Origin: an uncultured Polaribacter sp.
GTDB taxonomy: Bacteria > Bacteroidota > Bacteroidia > Flavobacteriales > Flavobacteriaceae
Direction: 5' to 3'
Length of the DNA: 64,000 bases
NCBI RefSeq assembly: GCF_947496195.1
Contig: NZ_CANMBY010000001.1
Location: 62,001-126,000, forward strand
Shown here: positions 43,338 to 51,343 of the stretch, piece after piece
Position numbering within the stretch: position 1 is the first letter of the stretch
How the letters are laid out: each line of letters begins with the position of its first letter
Notes under the pieces: model-generated
What the model was told of the DNA's origin: nothing
The model's database searches: none
What the model saw: the letters and a program-made list of their open reading frames with translations, nothing else
Made by a program: the position numbers and the translations under genes

Positions 43338-44201
43338 ATGAGACAGCTTAAAATTACAAAGCAGGTTACTAACAGGGAAACTGCATCTTTAGACAAATAT
43401 TTACAAGAAATTGGAAAAGTAGACTTAATTACTGCTGATGAAGAAGTAGAATTAGCACAGCTTATTAAAGCAGGTGATCAAAGAGCATTAGAGAAATTAA
43501 CAAAAGCTAATTTAAGATTTGTTGTATCAGTTGCAAAACAATACCAAAATCAAGGATTAACTTTACCAGATTTAATTAACGAAGGAAACTTAGGTTTAAT
43601 TAAAGCCGCAAAACGTTTTGATGAAACACGTGGTTTTAAATTTATATCATATGCAGTTTGGTGGATTCGTCAATCTATATTACAAGCATTAGCAGAGCAA
43701 TCTAGAATTGTACGTTTACCATTAAATAAAATTGGTTCTATTAATAAAATCAATAAAATGTATGCATTCTTAGAGCAAGAAAATGAGCGCCCACCAAGTG
43801 CTGAAGAAATTGCTAAGAAATTAGACATGACTGTAAATGATGTAAAAGAATCTATGAAAAATTCAGGACGTCATGTATCAATGGATGCACCTTTAATAGA
43901 AGGTGAAGATTCTAACTTATATGATGTTTTAAACTCTGGTGAGTCTCCAAATCCAGATAGAACTTTATTACACGAATCTTTAAGAATCGAGATTAATAGA
44001 GCTTTAGAAACATTAACTCCAAGAGAAGCAGATGTTGTTAAATTGTATTTTGGTTTAGGTGAGCACCAACCAATGACTCTAGAAGAAATTGGTGAAACTT
44101 TTGATTTAACAAGAGAACGTGTTCGTCAAATTAAAGAAAAAGCAATTCGTAGATTAAAACATACATCTAGAAGTAAAATTTTAATGACTTATTTAGGATA
44201 A
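43338..44201 (+). CDS. rpoD: Primary RNA polymerase sigma factor
   Basis: Sigma-70 group 1 factor of 287 residues, less than half the E. coli length because region 1.1 and the non-conserved part are absent, as is normal in Bacteroidota. Visible regions: 1.2 ([19 protein letters not shown]), 2 ([54 protein letters not shown]), 3 and 4 ([15 protein letters not shown] and [20 protein letters not shown]). This factor is expected to recognise the TAnnTTTG elements noted throughout. Confidence 0.97.
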   Translation: MRQLKITKQVTNRETASLDKYLQEIGKVDLITADEEVELAQLIKAGDQRALEKLTKANLRFVVSVAKQYQNQGLTLPDLINEGNLGLIKAAKRFDETRGFKFISYAVWWIRQSILQALAEQSRIVRLPLNKIGSINKINKMYAFLEQENERPPSAEEIAKKLDMTVNDVKESMKNSGRHVSMDAPLIEGEDSNLYDVLNSGESPNPDRTLLHESLRIEINRALETLTPREADVVKLYFGLGEHQPMTLEEIGETFDLTRERVRQIKEKAIRRLKHTSRSKILMTYLG

Positions 44202-44222
44202 TCATTATATAAATATTTTATT

Positions 44223-44253
44223 AAAAACTCTCGAACTAAATTCGAGAGTTTTT
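44223..44253 (+). terminator. Terminator of rpoD
   Basis: A perfect 13-bp inverted repeat (44223-44235 with 44241-44253) with a CTAAA loop, followed by T residues. Confidence 0.93.
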
Positions 44254-44266
44254 TATTTTATATACC

Positions 44267-44274
44267 TATTTTTG
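44267..44274 (+). promoter_or_regulatory. Promoter -7 element of rpe and the exonuclease fusion gene
   Basis: TATTTTTG, an exact match, 26 bp before the rpe ATG and directly after the rpoD terminator. Confidence 0.6.
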
Positions 44275-44300
44275 TAACCTTAAAACACAACTTTATACAA

Positions 44301-44957
44301 ATGAGTAATTTAATTGCACCTTCAATCTTAGCAGCAGATTTTGCTAACTTACAGAGAGACATAGAAATGGTAAATAATAGTGAAGCAGATTGGTTTCATA
44401 TAGATATTATGGATGGGGTTTTTGTACCTAATATTTCTTTTGGAATGCCTGTTTTAAAAGCTATTTCTAAACATGCTAACAAAACAATTGACGTGCATTT
44501 AATGATTGTAGACCCTGATAGATACATACAAACTTTTGCAGATTTAGGTGCAGATATTTTAACTGTGCATTATGAAGCTTGCACACATTTACACAGAACT
44601 GTACAAGCTATAAAAGCTGCAGGAATGAAAGCTGGTGTAGCTCTTAACCCACATACACCAATTGCTGTTTTAGAAGACATCATAGCAGATTTAGATTTAG
44701 TGTGTTTAATGAGTGTAAATCCAGGTTTTGGTGGGCAGTCGTTTATAGAAAACACCTATAAAAAAGTAAGCCAATTAAAACATTTAATTGAGTTTTCTGA
44801 ATCTAATTGTCAAATAGAAATTGATGGTGGTGTAACTAATAAAAATGCAAATGCTTTAATTGAAGCTGGTGCAAATGTATTAGTGGCAGGAAGCTATGTT
44901 TTTAAAAGCGATGATCCAACAGCAACCATTGCAGACTTAAAAAACATAGTTGGATAA
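44301..44957 (+). CDS. rpe: Ribulose-phosphate 3-epimerase
   Basis: Interconverts ribulose 5-phosphate and xylulose 5-phosphate in the pentose phosphate pathway. The 218 residues form a TIM barrel with the family motifs IAPSILAADFANL, WFHIDIMDGVFVPNISFG, VHLMIVDPDRYI, LMSVNPGFGGQSFI and EIDGGVTNKNA, containing the metal-binding His and Asp residues. The TTG start of the next gene follows its stop without a gap. Confidence 0.97.
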   Translation: MSNLIAPSILAADFANLQRDIEMVNNSEADWFHIDIMDGVFVPNISFGMPVLKAISKHANKTIDVHLMIVDPDRYIQTFADLGADILTVHYEACTHLHRTVQAIKAAGMKAGVALNPHTPIAVLEDIIADLDLVCLMSVNPGFGGQSFIENTYKKVSQLKHLIEFSESNCQIEIDGGVTNKNANALIEAGANVLVAGSYVFKSDDPTATIADLKNIVG

Positions 44958-46325
44958 TTGTACAGTGTTGTAGACATAGAAACCACAGGAAATGGCTATA
45001 AAGGTCAAAAAATTACTGAGATTTCTATTTTTTTATTTGATGGTAAAAATATTATTGATGAGTTTACCTCATTAGTAAATCCAGAGCAACACATCCCTCC
45101 TTTTATTACCAATTTAACAGGCATAACAGATGCTATGGTTAGGTATGCTCCAAAGTTTTACGAAATAGCAAAACAAGTAGAAGAATTTACCAAAGACACC
45201 ATATTTGTTGCTCATAATGTTAACTTTGATTATAACATAATTAAAGATGAGTTTAAAAACTTAGGTTTCGATTATAAAAGAAAAAAACTCTGCACAGTTC
45301 GTTTATCTAGAAAAATTATGCCAGGTTTACGTTCTTATAGCTTAGGAAATATTTGTTCTGGAGAAAATATACCAATAAATGGCAGGCATAGAGCTAAAGG
45401 TGATGCAGAAGCAACTACAGAATTATTTAGAAGATTAATAGAAAGAGATGACCAGTTTATCATCAACTCGTTTTTAAACCCACGTTCTAAACAAGCTACT
45501 TTACCCCCTCTTTTAAATAAAAGTGATGTTGAAAATTTACCATCAACACCTGGAGTTTATTATTTTAAAAATGAAGCCAAAGAAATCATTTATATTGGTA
45601 AAGCTATTAATATTAAGCAAAGAGTAATCAGTCATTTTTACGATAAAAAAAAGAAAGAAAGAGAAATGTGTATAGAAACAGCAAGTATTTCTTTTTTTGA
45701 AACTGGTAGCGATTTGTTAGCCTTGTTATTGGAATCATCAGAAATTAAAAAGAGGTATCCTAAATATAATAGAGCTCAAAAAAATAATAAAGAAAGTATA
45801 GGGTTATTTACTTACGAAGATCAGAAAGGAATTATTCATTTGGCTTTTAATAAAATAAAATTGGTTTCTAATGCAATAATGACTTTTTACTCAATTCAAG
45901 AGTGTAGAAACTTTTTAGAAAAACTTTGTGAAGAGTATAAATTATGTCCAAAATATTGTCATTTACAGACCAATGTTAAAGTATGTTTTCATCATCAATT
46001 AAAAGAATGTAAAGGGGTTTGTTGTGATAAAGAATCACCAAAAGAATATAATCAAAGAGTAAAAGAAGCTATTAATTCTATTAGTTTAGCTTCAGAAAAT
46101 TTAGTCATCAAAGAAAAAGGTAGATTTAAAAATGAAATTGGTTTTGCCTTAATTTTAGGAGGTGTATACCAAGGATTTGGTTATATAGATAAAGAATTAG
46201 ACAATCAATTAGAGTTAGCTGAAGATTATCAATTTTATGTACAACCTAAAAGAGATAATAGAGATGTGCAGAGAATTTTAAGTGCTTATTTAAAAAAAGA
46301 AAAAGAGCTTTTAAAAAGCTCTTAA
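44958..46325 (+). CDS. DEDDh exonuclease fused to a GIY-YIG (UvrC/Cho-like) nuclease domain
   Basis: A 455-residue fusion. Residues 1-170 are a DnaQ-type 3'-5' exonuclease (YSVVDIETTGNG with Asp5 and Glu7, FVAHNVNFDYNII, RHRAKGDAEATTELF). Residues 195-280 are a GIY-YIG endonuclease domain as in UvrC and Cho (STPGVYYFKNEAKEIIYIGKA). The rest is UvrC-like up to a Cys-containing segment (ECKGVCCDKESP). The start is TTG, directly after the rpe stop; no ATG occurs before the first catalytic Asp. Similar fusions are known in actinobacteria and Bacteroidota. A role in repair is likely, not shown. Confidence 0.9.
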   Translation: MYSVVDIETTGNGYKGQKITEISIFLFDGKNIIDEFTSLVNPEQHIPPFITNLTGITDAMVRYAPKFYEIAKQVEEFTKDTIFVAHNVNFDYNIIKDEFKNLGFDYKRKKLCTVRLSRKIMPGLRSYSLGNICSGENIPINGRHRAKGDAEATTELFRRLIERDDQFIINSFLNPRSKQATLPPLLNKSDVENLPSTPGVYYFKNEAKEIIYIGKAINIKQRVISHFYDKKKKEREMCIETASISFFETGSDLLALLLESSEIKKRYPKYNRAQKNNKESIGLFTYEDQKGIIHLAFNKIKLVSNAIMTFYSIQECRNFLEKLCEEYKLCPKYCHLQTNVKVCFHHQLKECKGVCCDKESPKEYNQRVKEAINSISLASENLVIKEKGRFKNEIGFALILGGVYQGFGYIDKELDNQLELAEDYQFYVQPKRDNRDVQRILSAYLKKEKELLKSS

Positions 46326-46332
46326 TCTATTA

Positions 46333-46752
46333 TTAGTTTAATTGTGCTACTAAATAGCGACTTAAATCTGTAGAAGTTACTATACCTAAAAGTTTTTCAT
46401 CTTTAACTATAGGTAATGCATGAAACTCTTTTTCTACTAACATTTGAGCAACCTTTTTAATTGTAGTATTAGGTGGCACCATTGTTAAGTTTTTTGCCAT
46501 TATTTGTTTTATGGTAAACATCTCATAAATAAAAGCATCTATTTGAAATTCTTCATTTGTTAAGTCTGCAAAACTTAATCTTAATAAATCTGAATAACTT
46601 AACATCCCTACTATTTCACCATTATCAACAATAGGTATATGTCTAATATTATTTTTCTTAAATAATTTTTCTGCGTTTTCTAACTTATCACTACTACTTA
46701 ACGTTATTACATTTGTAGTCATAATATCTTTTACTGTTGCTGTATTTTTCAT
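46333..46752 (-). CDS. CBS-domain protein
   Basis: A 139-residue protein made of two CBS repeats: VKDIMTTNVITLSSSDKLEN with RHIPIVDNGEIVGMLSYSDL, then IMAKNLTMVPPNTTIKKVAQ with HALPIVKDEKLLGIVTSTDL. Such stand-alone pairs bind adenosine nucleotides and regulate partner proteins. It is convergent with the exonuclease fusion gene. A -7-like element (GAAATTTG at 46785-46778, one base off) and an FNR-type box centred about 40 bp from the predicted start suggest control by a Crp/Fnr regulator. Confidence 0.92.
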   Translation of the reverse strand: MKNTATVKDIMTTNVITLSSSDKLENAEKLFKKNNIRHIPIVDNGEIVGMLSYSDLLRLSFADLTNEEFQIDAFIYEMFTIKQIMAKNLTMVPPNTTIKKVAQMLVEKEFHALPIVKDEKLLGIVTSTDLSRYLVAQLN

Positions 46753-46806
46753 GACTATAAGTTTTAAAATCTTACATCAAATTTCAATAATTATTTTATT
46801 AAAAAA

Positions 46807-46822
46807 GATGATTTATGTCATC
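46807..46822. promoter_or_regulatory. FNR/CRP-type box between CBS gene and flavin oxidoreductase gene
   Basis: GATGAT and GTCATC flank a TTAT spacer, giving five of six symmetric pairs with the 4-base spacing typical of Crp/Fnr-family sites (5-4-5). The centre lies about 40 bp upstream of the predicted CBS gene transcript start, the class II activator position. A further ATGTCAT follows 4 bases later. Confidence 0.45.
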
Positions 46823-46884
46823 CTTATGTCATTTTTTTTATTTATAAATAACAAAAATTCACAGTTAATAGCTAATTGATATAT

Positions 46885-46892
46885 TATCTTTG
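46885..46892 (+). promoter_or_regulatory. Promoter -7 element of the flavin oxidoreductase gene, possibly leaderless
   Basis: TATCTTTG, an exact match, ends 5 bases before the ATG at 46898. An apparent GTG start at 46892 would lie inside this element, which supports the ATG. Confidence 0.55.
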
Positions 46893-46897
46893 TGATT

Positions 46898-48178
46898 ATG
46901 AAAAAGTCTGACTATAAAATTCATATCATTGGAGCTGGAGTTAGTGGTTTAATTGCTGCTCAAATTTTAGAAAATCATGGATATTCGCCAATTATAATAG
47001 AAAGTTCTAAAACTGTTGGTGGTCGTGTAAAATCTGATGTTGTTAATAATTACATATTAGATCATGGATTTCAAGTATTATTAAGTGCTTATCCAGCAGC
47101 AAAAAAATATTTGAATTATGAAAGTTTAGATTTACAAGAGCTATTGCCTGGTGCCACTATTTATAAAGAAGGAAAATCTCAATCAATAGGCGATCCTTTA
47201 AGAAGTTTTTCTTTGTTGTTTCCAACATTATTCTCAACAATTGGTCATTTTTCTGATAAACTTAAAATCTTAAAATTAAATTCAATTTTAAAGAAAAAGA
47301 AAACAGCTGATATTTTTAAAGAGAAAGAAAAAACAACCTTACAATATTTACAAGATTTTGGTTTCTCTGAGGATATCATTAATAACTTTTTTAAACCCTT
47401 TTTTACTGGAATTTTTCTTGAACCCAACTTAGAAACTTCAAGCAGAATGTTCGAGTTTGTGTATAAAATGTTTGGAGATGGCTTAGCTGTTATTCCAAAA
47501 GAAGGAATACAAGCTATTCCTAATCAATTAAAGAATAATTTAAAAAAGACAACTTTTAAATTCAATCAAAAAGTTAAAGAAGTATTAGATGCTAAAATTA
47601 TTTTATCAGACAATTCAGAAATAAAAAGCCATATTACAATTATTGCTACAGAAGCTTCTCAATTAATTTCAAATTTAAAAAACCAAGAAACTGAGTGGAA
47701 ATCTTGTAATACTTTATATTTTGAAACAAATAAAAAACAAATAAATAAAGCTTTAATTGGTTTAATTGCAGATAAAGATGCTTTAATAAATAATATTTTT
47801 TATCCTACTTCTGTTGCAACAGCATCTAAAGGAAATAAAGAATTATTATCTGTCACTGTTGTTAAAGATCATGATTTAAATGAAACAGAATTAATTGAAA
47901 CTGTACAAAAAGATTTAGAAAAATATTGTTCTATTTCAAATACTACTTTTTTAAAATGCTATCAAATTAAAAAAGCTTTACCAAAATTAAGTAACTTACA
48001 ATACGAAATTTCAAGTACAGAAACCAAGTTGAAATCTACTATATTTTTAGCAGGAGATCAATTATTAAATGGTTCTTTAAACGCAGCTATGATTGCTGGA
48101 GAAAGAGCTGCATTAGGTGTGATACAAACTTTAGAAGATGGCTTAATTGTAGACGAGCTTACTTCTGAATATCAATAA
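46898..48178 (+). CDS. FAD/NAD(P)-dependent oxidoreductase, amine-oxidase fold
   Basis: A 426-residue flavoprotein. The dinucleotide-binding motif is HIIGAGVSGLIAAQILENHG, followed by IIIESSKTVGGRVKSD, the Gly-Gly-Arg pattern of the amine oxidase/protoporphyrinogen oxidase group. The C-terminal LAGDQLLNGSLNAAMIAGERA holds the FAD. Phytoene desaturase-like enzymes share the fold, but no carotenoid genes are near. It starts at ATG 46898 and ends 3 bp before the Crp/Fnr gene, so the two are likely co-transcribed. Substrate unknown. Confidence 0.85.
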   Translation: MKKSDYKIHIIGAGVSGLIAAQILENHGYSPIIIESSKTVGGRVKSDVVNNYILDHGFQVLLSAYPAAKKYLNYESLDLQELLPGATIYKEGKSQSIGDPLRSFSLLFPTLFSTIGHFSDKLKILKLNSILKKKKTADIFKEKEKTTLQYLQDFGFSEDIINNFFKPFFTGIFLEPNLETSSRMFEFVYKMFGDGLAVIPKEGIQAIPNQLKNNLKKTTFKFNQKVKEVLDAKIILSDNSEIKSHITIIATEASQLISNLKNQETEWKSCNTLYFETNKKQINKALIGLIADKDALINNIFYPTSVATASKGNKELLSVTVVKDHDLNETELIETVQKDLEKYCSISNTTFLKCYQIKKALPKLSNLQYEISSTETKLKSTIFLAGDQLLNGSLNAAMIAGERAALGVIQTLEDGLIVDELTSEYQ

Positions 48179-48181
48179 TTA

Positions 48182-48832
48182 ATGATTAAAAAAGATTTTA
48201 TGAATCAAAATTTTGATACTTACTACAGTTACTTATTTGAAGAAGATTTATTAAACGAAATTAAAGAAAAAGGCGTTTTTAAAAAGTTTTCTGCTGATAC
48301 AAATATTATTGAAATTGGCGACTATATAAAATCTATGCCCTTATTAATAAATGGAGCTATAAAAATACTAAGAGAAGACGAAAATGGTGATGAACTTGTA
48401 TTGTACTATTTAGAAAAAGGAGACACTTGTGCAATGACTTTATCTTGTTGTATGGGTGAAACAAAAAGTAAAATTAGAGCTGTTGCAGAAAATGATGTAG
48501 AGCTAATTTTAGTTCCTAAAAACAATATGAATAGCTGGTTAAGTAAATACACTTCTTGGCAATCATTTATTTTACAAAGTTATCATAATAGAATGGACGA
48601 ACTTCTTGAAGCCATAGATACTATTGCTTTTTTAAAGATGGATGATAGACTTTTTAAGTACCTAAAAGATAAAGCCATGGTTACTAATAATGACGTAATT
48701 ACAACTACACATAAAAAAATCTCTGATGACTTACACACTTCTAGAGTGGTTGTTTCAAGAATTCTAAAAAAGCTTGAGAACGAGAAAAAAATTAAACTGT
48801 TTAGAAACAGTATTCAAGTTCTCGAATTATAG
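48182..48832 (+). CDS. Crp/Fnr-family transcriptional regulator with Cys cluster
   Basis: A 216-residue regulator. The N-terminal cNMP-binding-like beta-roll includes IEIGDYIKSMPLLINGAIKI and LYYLEKGDTCAMTLSCCMGE; the usual cAMP-contact Arg-Ser pair is not evident. Cys83, Cys89 and Cys90 cluster in this region, suggesting a thiol or metal sensor rather than cAMP. The C-terminal HTH is THKKISDDLHTSRVVVSRIL. ATG at 48182 or at 48200 are both possible starts. It lies between a flavin oxidoreductase gene and an RND efflux operon whose promoter has a matching palindrome. Confidence 0.9.
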   Translation: MIKKDFMNQNFDTYYSYLFEEDLLNEIKEKGVFKKFSADTNIIEIGDYIKSMPLLINGAIKILREDENGDELVLYYLEKGDTCAMTLSCCMGETKSKIRAVAENDVELILVPKNNMNSWLSKYTSWQSFILQSYHNRMDELLEAIDTIAFLKMDDRLFKYLKDKAMVTNNDVITTTHKKISDDLHTSRVVVSRILKKLENEKKIKLFRNSIQVLEL

Positions 48833-48868
48833 ATGTCTCTATAAAATAGAAAATCTTCTTAGTATTAC

Positions 48869-48888
48869 TAAGTAACTTTTGTTACTTA
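48869..48888 (+). promoter_or_regulatory. Palindrome at about -41 of the RND operon, candidate Crp/Fnr site
   Basis: TAAGTAAC and GTTACTTA are perfect 8-bp arms around TTTT. The 4-base spacer equals that of FNR-type sites. Its centre (48878.5) is about 41 bp before the predicted transcript start at 48919, the class II activator position. The Crp/Fnr gene ends 36 bp upstream of it, so autogenous or local control is plausible. Confidence 0.65.
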
Positions 48889-48907
48889 TAGAAATAGTTT
48901 TTGACTC

Positions 48908-48915
48908 TAATTTTG
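48908..48915 (+). promoter_or_regulatory. Promoter -7 element of the RND efflux operon
   Basis: TAATTTTG, an exact TAnnTTTG match, 19 bp before the TolC-like ATG at 48935. No -33 TTG is visible at the normal spacing, consistent with dependence on an activator. Confidence 0.6.
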
Positions 48916-48934
48916 CATCATAAAAATGATGTAA

Positions 48935-50245
48935 ATGAAGAACATAACTTTTTTTATTACCACTTATTTTATGCTACTTTTTATAAAAGTAGACGCCCAA
49001 GAATATACTTTGTTAGATAAATCTGATGTCTTAACTAAAGTAAAAGCAGAGAATTTAAGTCTTAAAATTTCTCAAGAAGAAATTAATAAAGCAAAAGCAG
49101 AATATGTGCAAACCAAAGCTGTTTTTTTACCTTCTGTATCTGCAAGTCACACAGGGTTTTCTACCACAAATCCTTTAATGGCATTTGGTTCAAAACTTAA
49201 TCAAGGTATACTTACACAAGCAGACTTCAATCCATCTCTTTTAAACAATCCAAATAAAACGCAAAACTTTGCTACTAGGTTAGAAGTGCAACAACCTATT
49301 TTAAATTTAGATGGAATCTATCAAAGAAAAGCAGCTAAAAATATTTTAGAGGCAACAATTTTACAAAAACAAAGAGCAGAAGATTATTTAATTTTTGAAA
49401 TAGAAAAAACATTTATGGAGCTACAGCTTGCCTATAAAACTTTAGAAGTATTGAAAACTAGTTTAAAAGCAGCAAATGAAAATAAAAAAATAATTGAAAA
49501 TTACTTTGAGCAAGGGTTAGTGCAAAAATCTGAAGTTTTAAATATAAATGTAAACGTCACAGAAAATCAAAATCAAATATTAGCAGCTAAAAGCAACATA
49601 CAAAACATATCTAATTACCTATCTTTTTTAATGAATGAGAATAGTTTTAAAGTTTACAAACCTGTAAAAGAATTAGCTTTACATACTGCTGATGTTACTG
49701 CGAATGCTGTACCTGGCAATAGAAGTGACATTAAAGCAAATGAACTTTCTGTACAGGCTTATAGTGCTATGAATAAAGCAGATAAAATGGCATTTTTACC
49801 ACGTTTAAATGCTTTTGGCTCTTACGAATTATATGATAATACTCTTTTTAATGGAAATGCAAATGGTTATTTAATTGGTGCTTCTCTAAGTTGGGATATT
49901 TTTAAAGGATCTAAAAACATTGGTAAGGCACAAAAGAGTAAAGCTGCATTAGAACAGCAAAAATTAGAATATAAAAAATATGTTTCTAAAAGTAATTTAG
50001 AATTAGAAAAAGCAAAAAGAATGCTTTTTGATGCTCGAAACAATTTATCGCTAAATAAATTGGCAGTAGAACAATCTCAAGAATCACTTAGAATTTTAAA
50101 AAACAGATTTACTCAAGGTTTAGAAAAATCGAATGATATTCTAGTAGCTGAAGCTAAATATGCTCAAAAGCAATTAGCCTATTATGCTACAATTTACCAA
50201 TACAATTACGCACTTATATACACCCAGTTTTTAACAAAAGAATAA
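48935..50245 (+). CDS. TolC-family outer-membrane efflux protein
   Basis: A 436-residue outer-membrane channel protein with signal peptide (ITFFITTYFMLLFIKVDAQ). Long helices with heptad-like patterns (LKISQEEINKAKAEYVQTKA and YAQKQLAYYATIYQYNYALI) and the repeated half-structure of the TolC fold are visible. It lies 4 bp before the adaptor gene and is the first gene of a four-gene operon with adaptor, pump and a DUF2892 protein. Confidence 0.92.
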   Translation: MKNITFFITTYFMLLFIKVDAQEYTLLDKSDVLTKVKAENLSLKISQEEINKAKAEYVQTKAVFLPSVSASHTGFSTTNPLMAFGSKLNQGILTQADFNPSLLNNPNKTQNFATRLEVQQPILNLDGIYQRKAAKNILEATILQKQRAEDYLIFEIEKTFMELQLAYKTLEVLKTSLKAANENKKIIENYFEQGLVQKSEVLNINVNVTENQNQILAAKSNIQNISNYLSFLMNENSFKVYKPVKELALHTADVTANAVPGNRSDIKANELSVQAYSAMNKADKMAFLPRLNAFGSYELYDNTLFNGNANGYLIGASLSWDIFKGSKNIGKAQKSKAALEQQKLEYKKYVSKSNLELEKAKRMLFDARNNLSLNKLAVEQSQESLRILKNRFTQGLEKSNDILVAEAKYAQKQLAYYATIYQYNYALIYTQFLTKE

Positions 50246-50249
50246 AAAA

Positions 50250-51326
50250 ATGAAAAACATATACTACACACTAAGTCTTTTAATTTTAATAGCAAGTTGT
50301 ACATCTAAACCTGAAACAATAACTGAAAATGAAAATCCAGTAATAAAAGTTAAGGTTGCAAAAGTGGAAAAAAACTCATTAAATAATTTCTTTACTGCTA
50401 GTGGAAAAATACAAGCAGTACAAAGTGCTGATTTAAGTACTAGAATAATGGGTTTTGTAGAAAAGGTAAGTGTAAATGTTGGAGACAAAGTAACTAAGGG
50501 ACAACAATTAATTAGCATAAATAATACTGATTTAAAAGCTAAAATAGGTCAAGTTAAATCGAGTATTCTAGAGGCAGAAGCAAGCTTTAAAAATGCTGAA
50601 AAAAATTACTTGAGATTTAAAAAATTACATGCTCAAAATAGTGCTTCAGATAAAGAGATGGATGATATTACAACTAATTATAATATGGCAAAAGCTCGTT
50701 TAGAATCTGTAAATGAACTAAAAAATGAAGTACAATCTCAATTTGATTATGCCAATATTAAAGCTCCATTTACAGGTATAATAACAAATAAATATATTAA
50801 AGAAGGAGATATGGCTAATCCTGGTATGTCATTACTAACTATTGAAAACGGAAATGATTTAGAGGTTATAGCTACAGTTTCAGAAAACGAAATTATTGAT
50901 GTTAAAAAGAATACTAACGTATATGTATCTATCTCTTCAGTTAATAAAAGAATTGAAGGAAATATAACTGAAATAAGTAGTTCTTCAAAAAATACTGGAA
51001 ATCAGTTTTTAGTAAAAATTGAATTAAAAAACACACCAAAAGAAATATTATCTGGCATGTTTGCCACTGTTGAATTTTATTTACCTAAAAAAATAGAAAA
51101 GCAAAATTCTAAAATATTAATCCCAACAGCATCAATCATAAAAAAAGGTGAATTAACAGGTGTATACACAGTTAGTCAAACCAACAAGGCTTTATTACGA
51201 TGGTTAAGATTAGGAAAAGTTTATGGTGAAAAAGTAGAAGTGCTTTCTGGGTTAAATACAACTGAATCTTATATTATTTCATCTGAAGGTAAACTTTTTA
51301 ACGGTGCTAATATTAGCATTCAATAA
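50250..51326 (+). CDS. RND efflux periplasmic adaptor, lipoprotein
   Basis: A 358-residue membrane fusion protein with lipobox in SLLILIASCTSK. The lipoyl-like halves are GFVEKVSVNVGDKVTKGQQL and YANIKAPFTGIITNKYIKEG, which flank a helical hairpin. The beta-barrel and membrane-proximal domains follow. It connects the TolC-like channel and the RND pump. It starts 4 bp after the channel gene and ends 17 bp before the pump gene. Confidence 0.94.
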   Translation: MKNIYYTLSLLILIASCTSKPETITENENPVIKVKVAKVEKNSLNNFFTASGKIQAVQSADLSTRIMGFVEKVSVNVGDKVTKGQQLISINNTDLKAKIGQVKSSILEAEASFKNAEKNYLRFKKLHAQNSASDKEMDDITTNYNMAKARLESVNELKNEVQSQFDYANIKAPFTGIITNKYIKEGDMANPGMSLLTIENGNDLEVIATVSENEIIDVKKNTNVYVSISSVNKRIEGNITEISSSSKNTGNQFLVKIELKNTPKEILSGMFATVEFYLPKKIEKQNSKILIPTASIIKKGELTGVYTVSQTNKALLRWLRLGKVYGEKVEVLSGLNTTESYIISSEGKLFNGANISIQ

Positions 51327-51343
51327 ATCTAAAAAATTATAAA

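Noticed and set aside
46303-46323. AAGAGCTT/AAGCTCTT hairpin at the end of the exonuclease fusion gene as a terminator
   Set aside because: It lies within the last codons and has no T-run after it in either direction.
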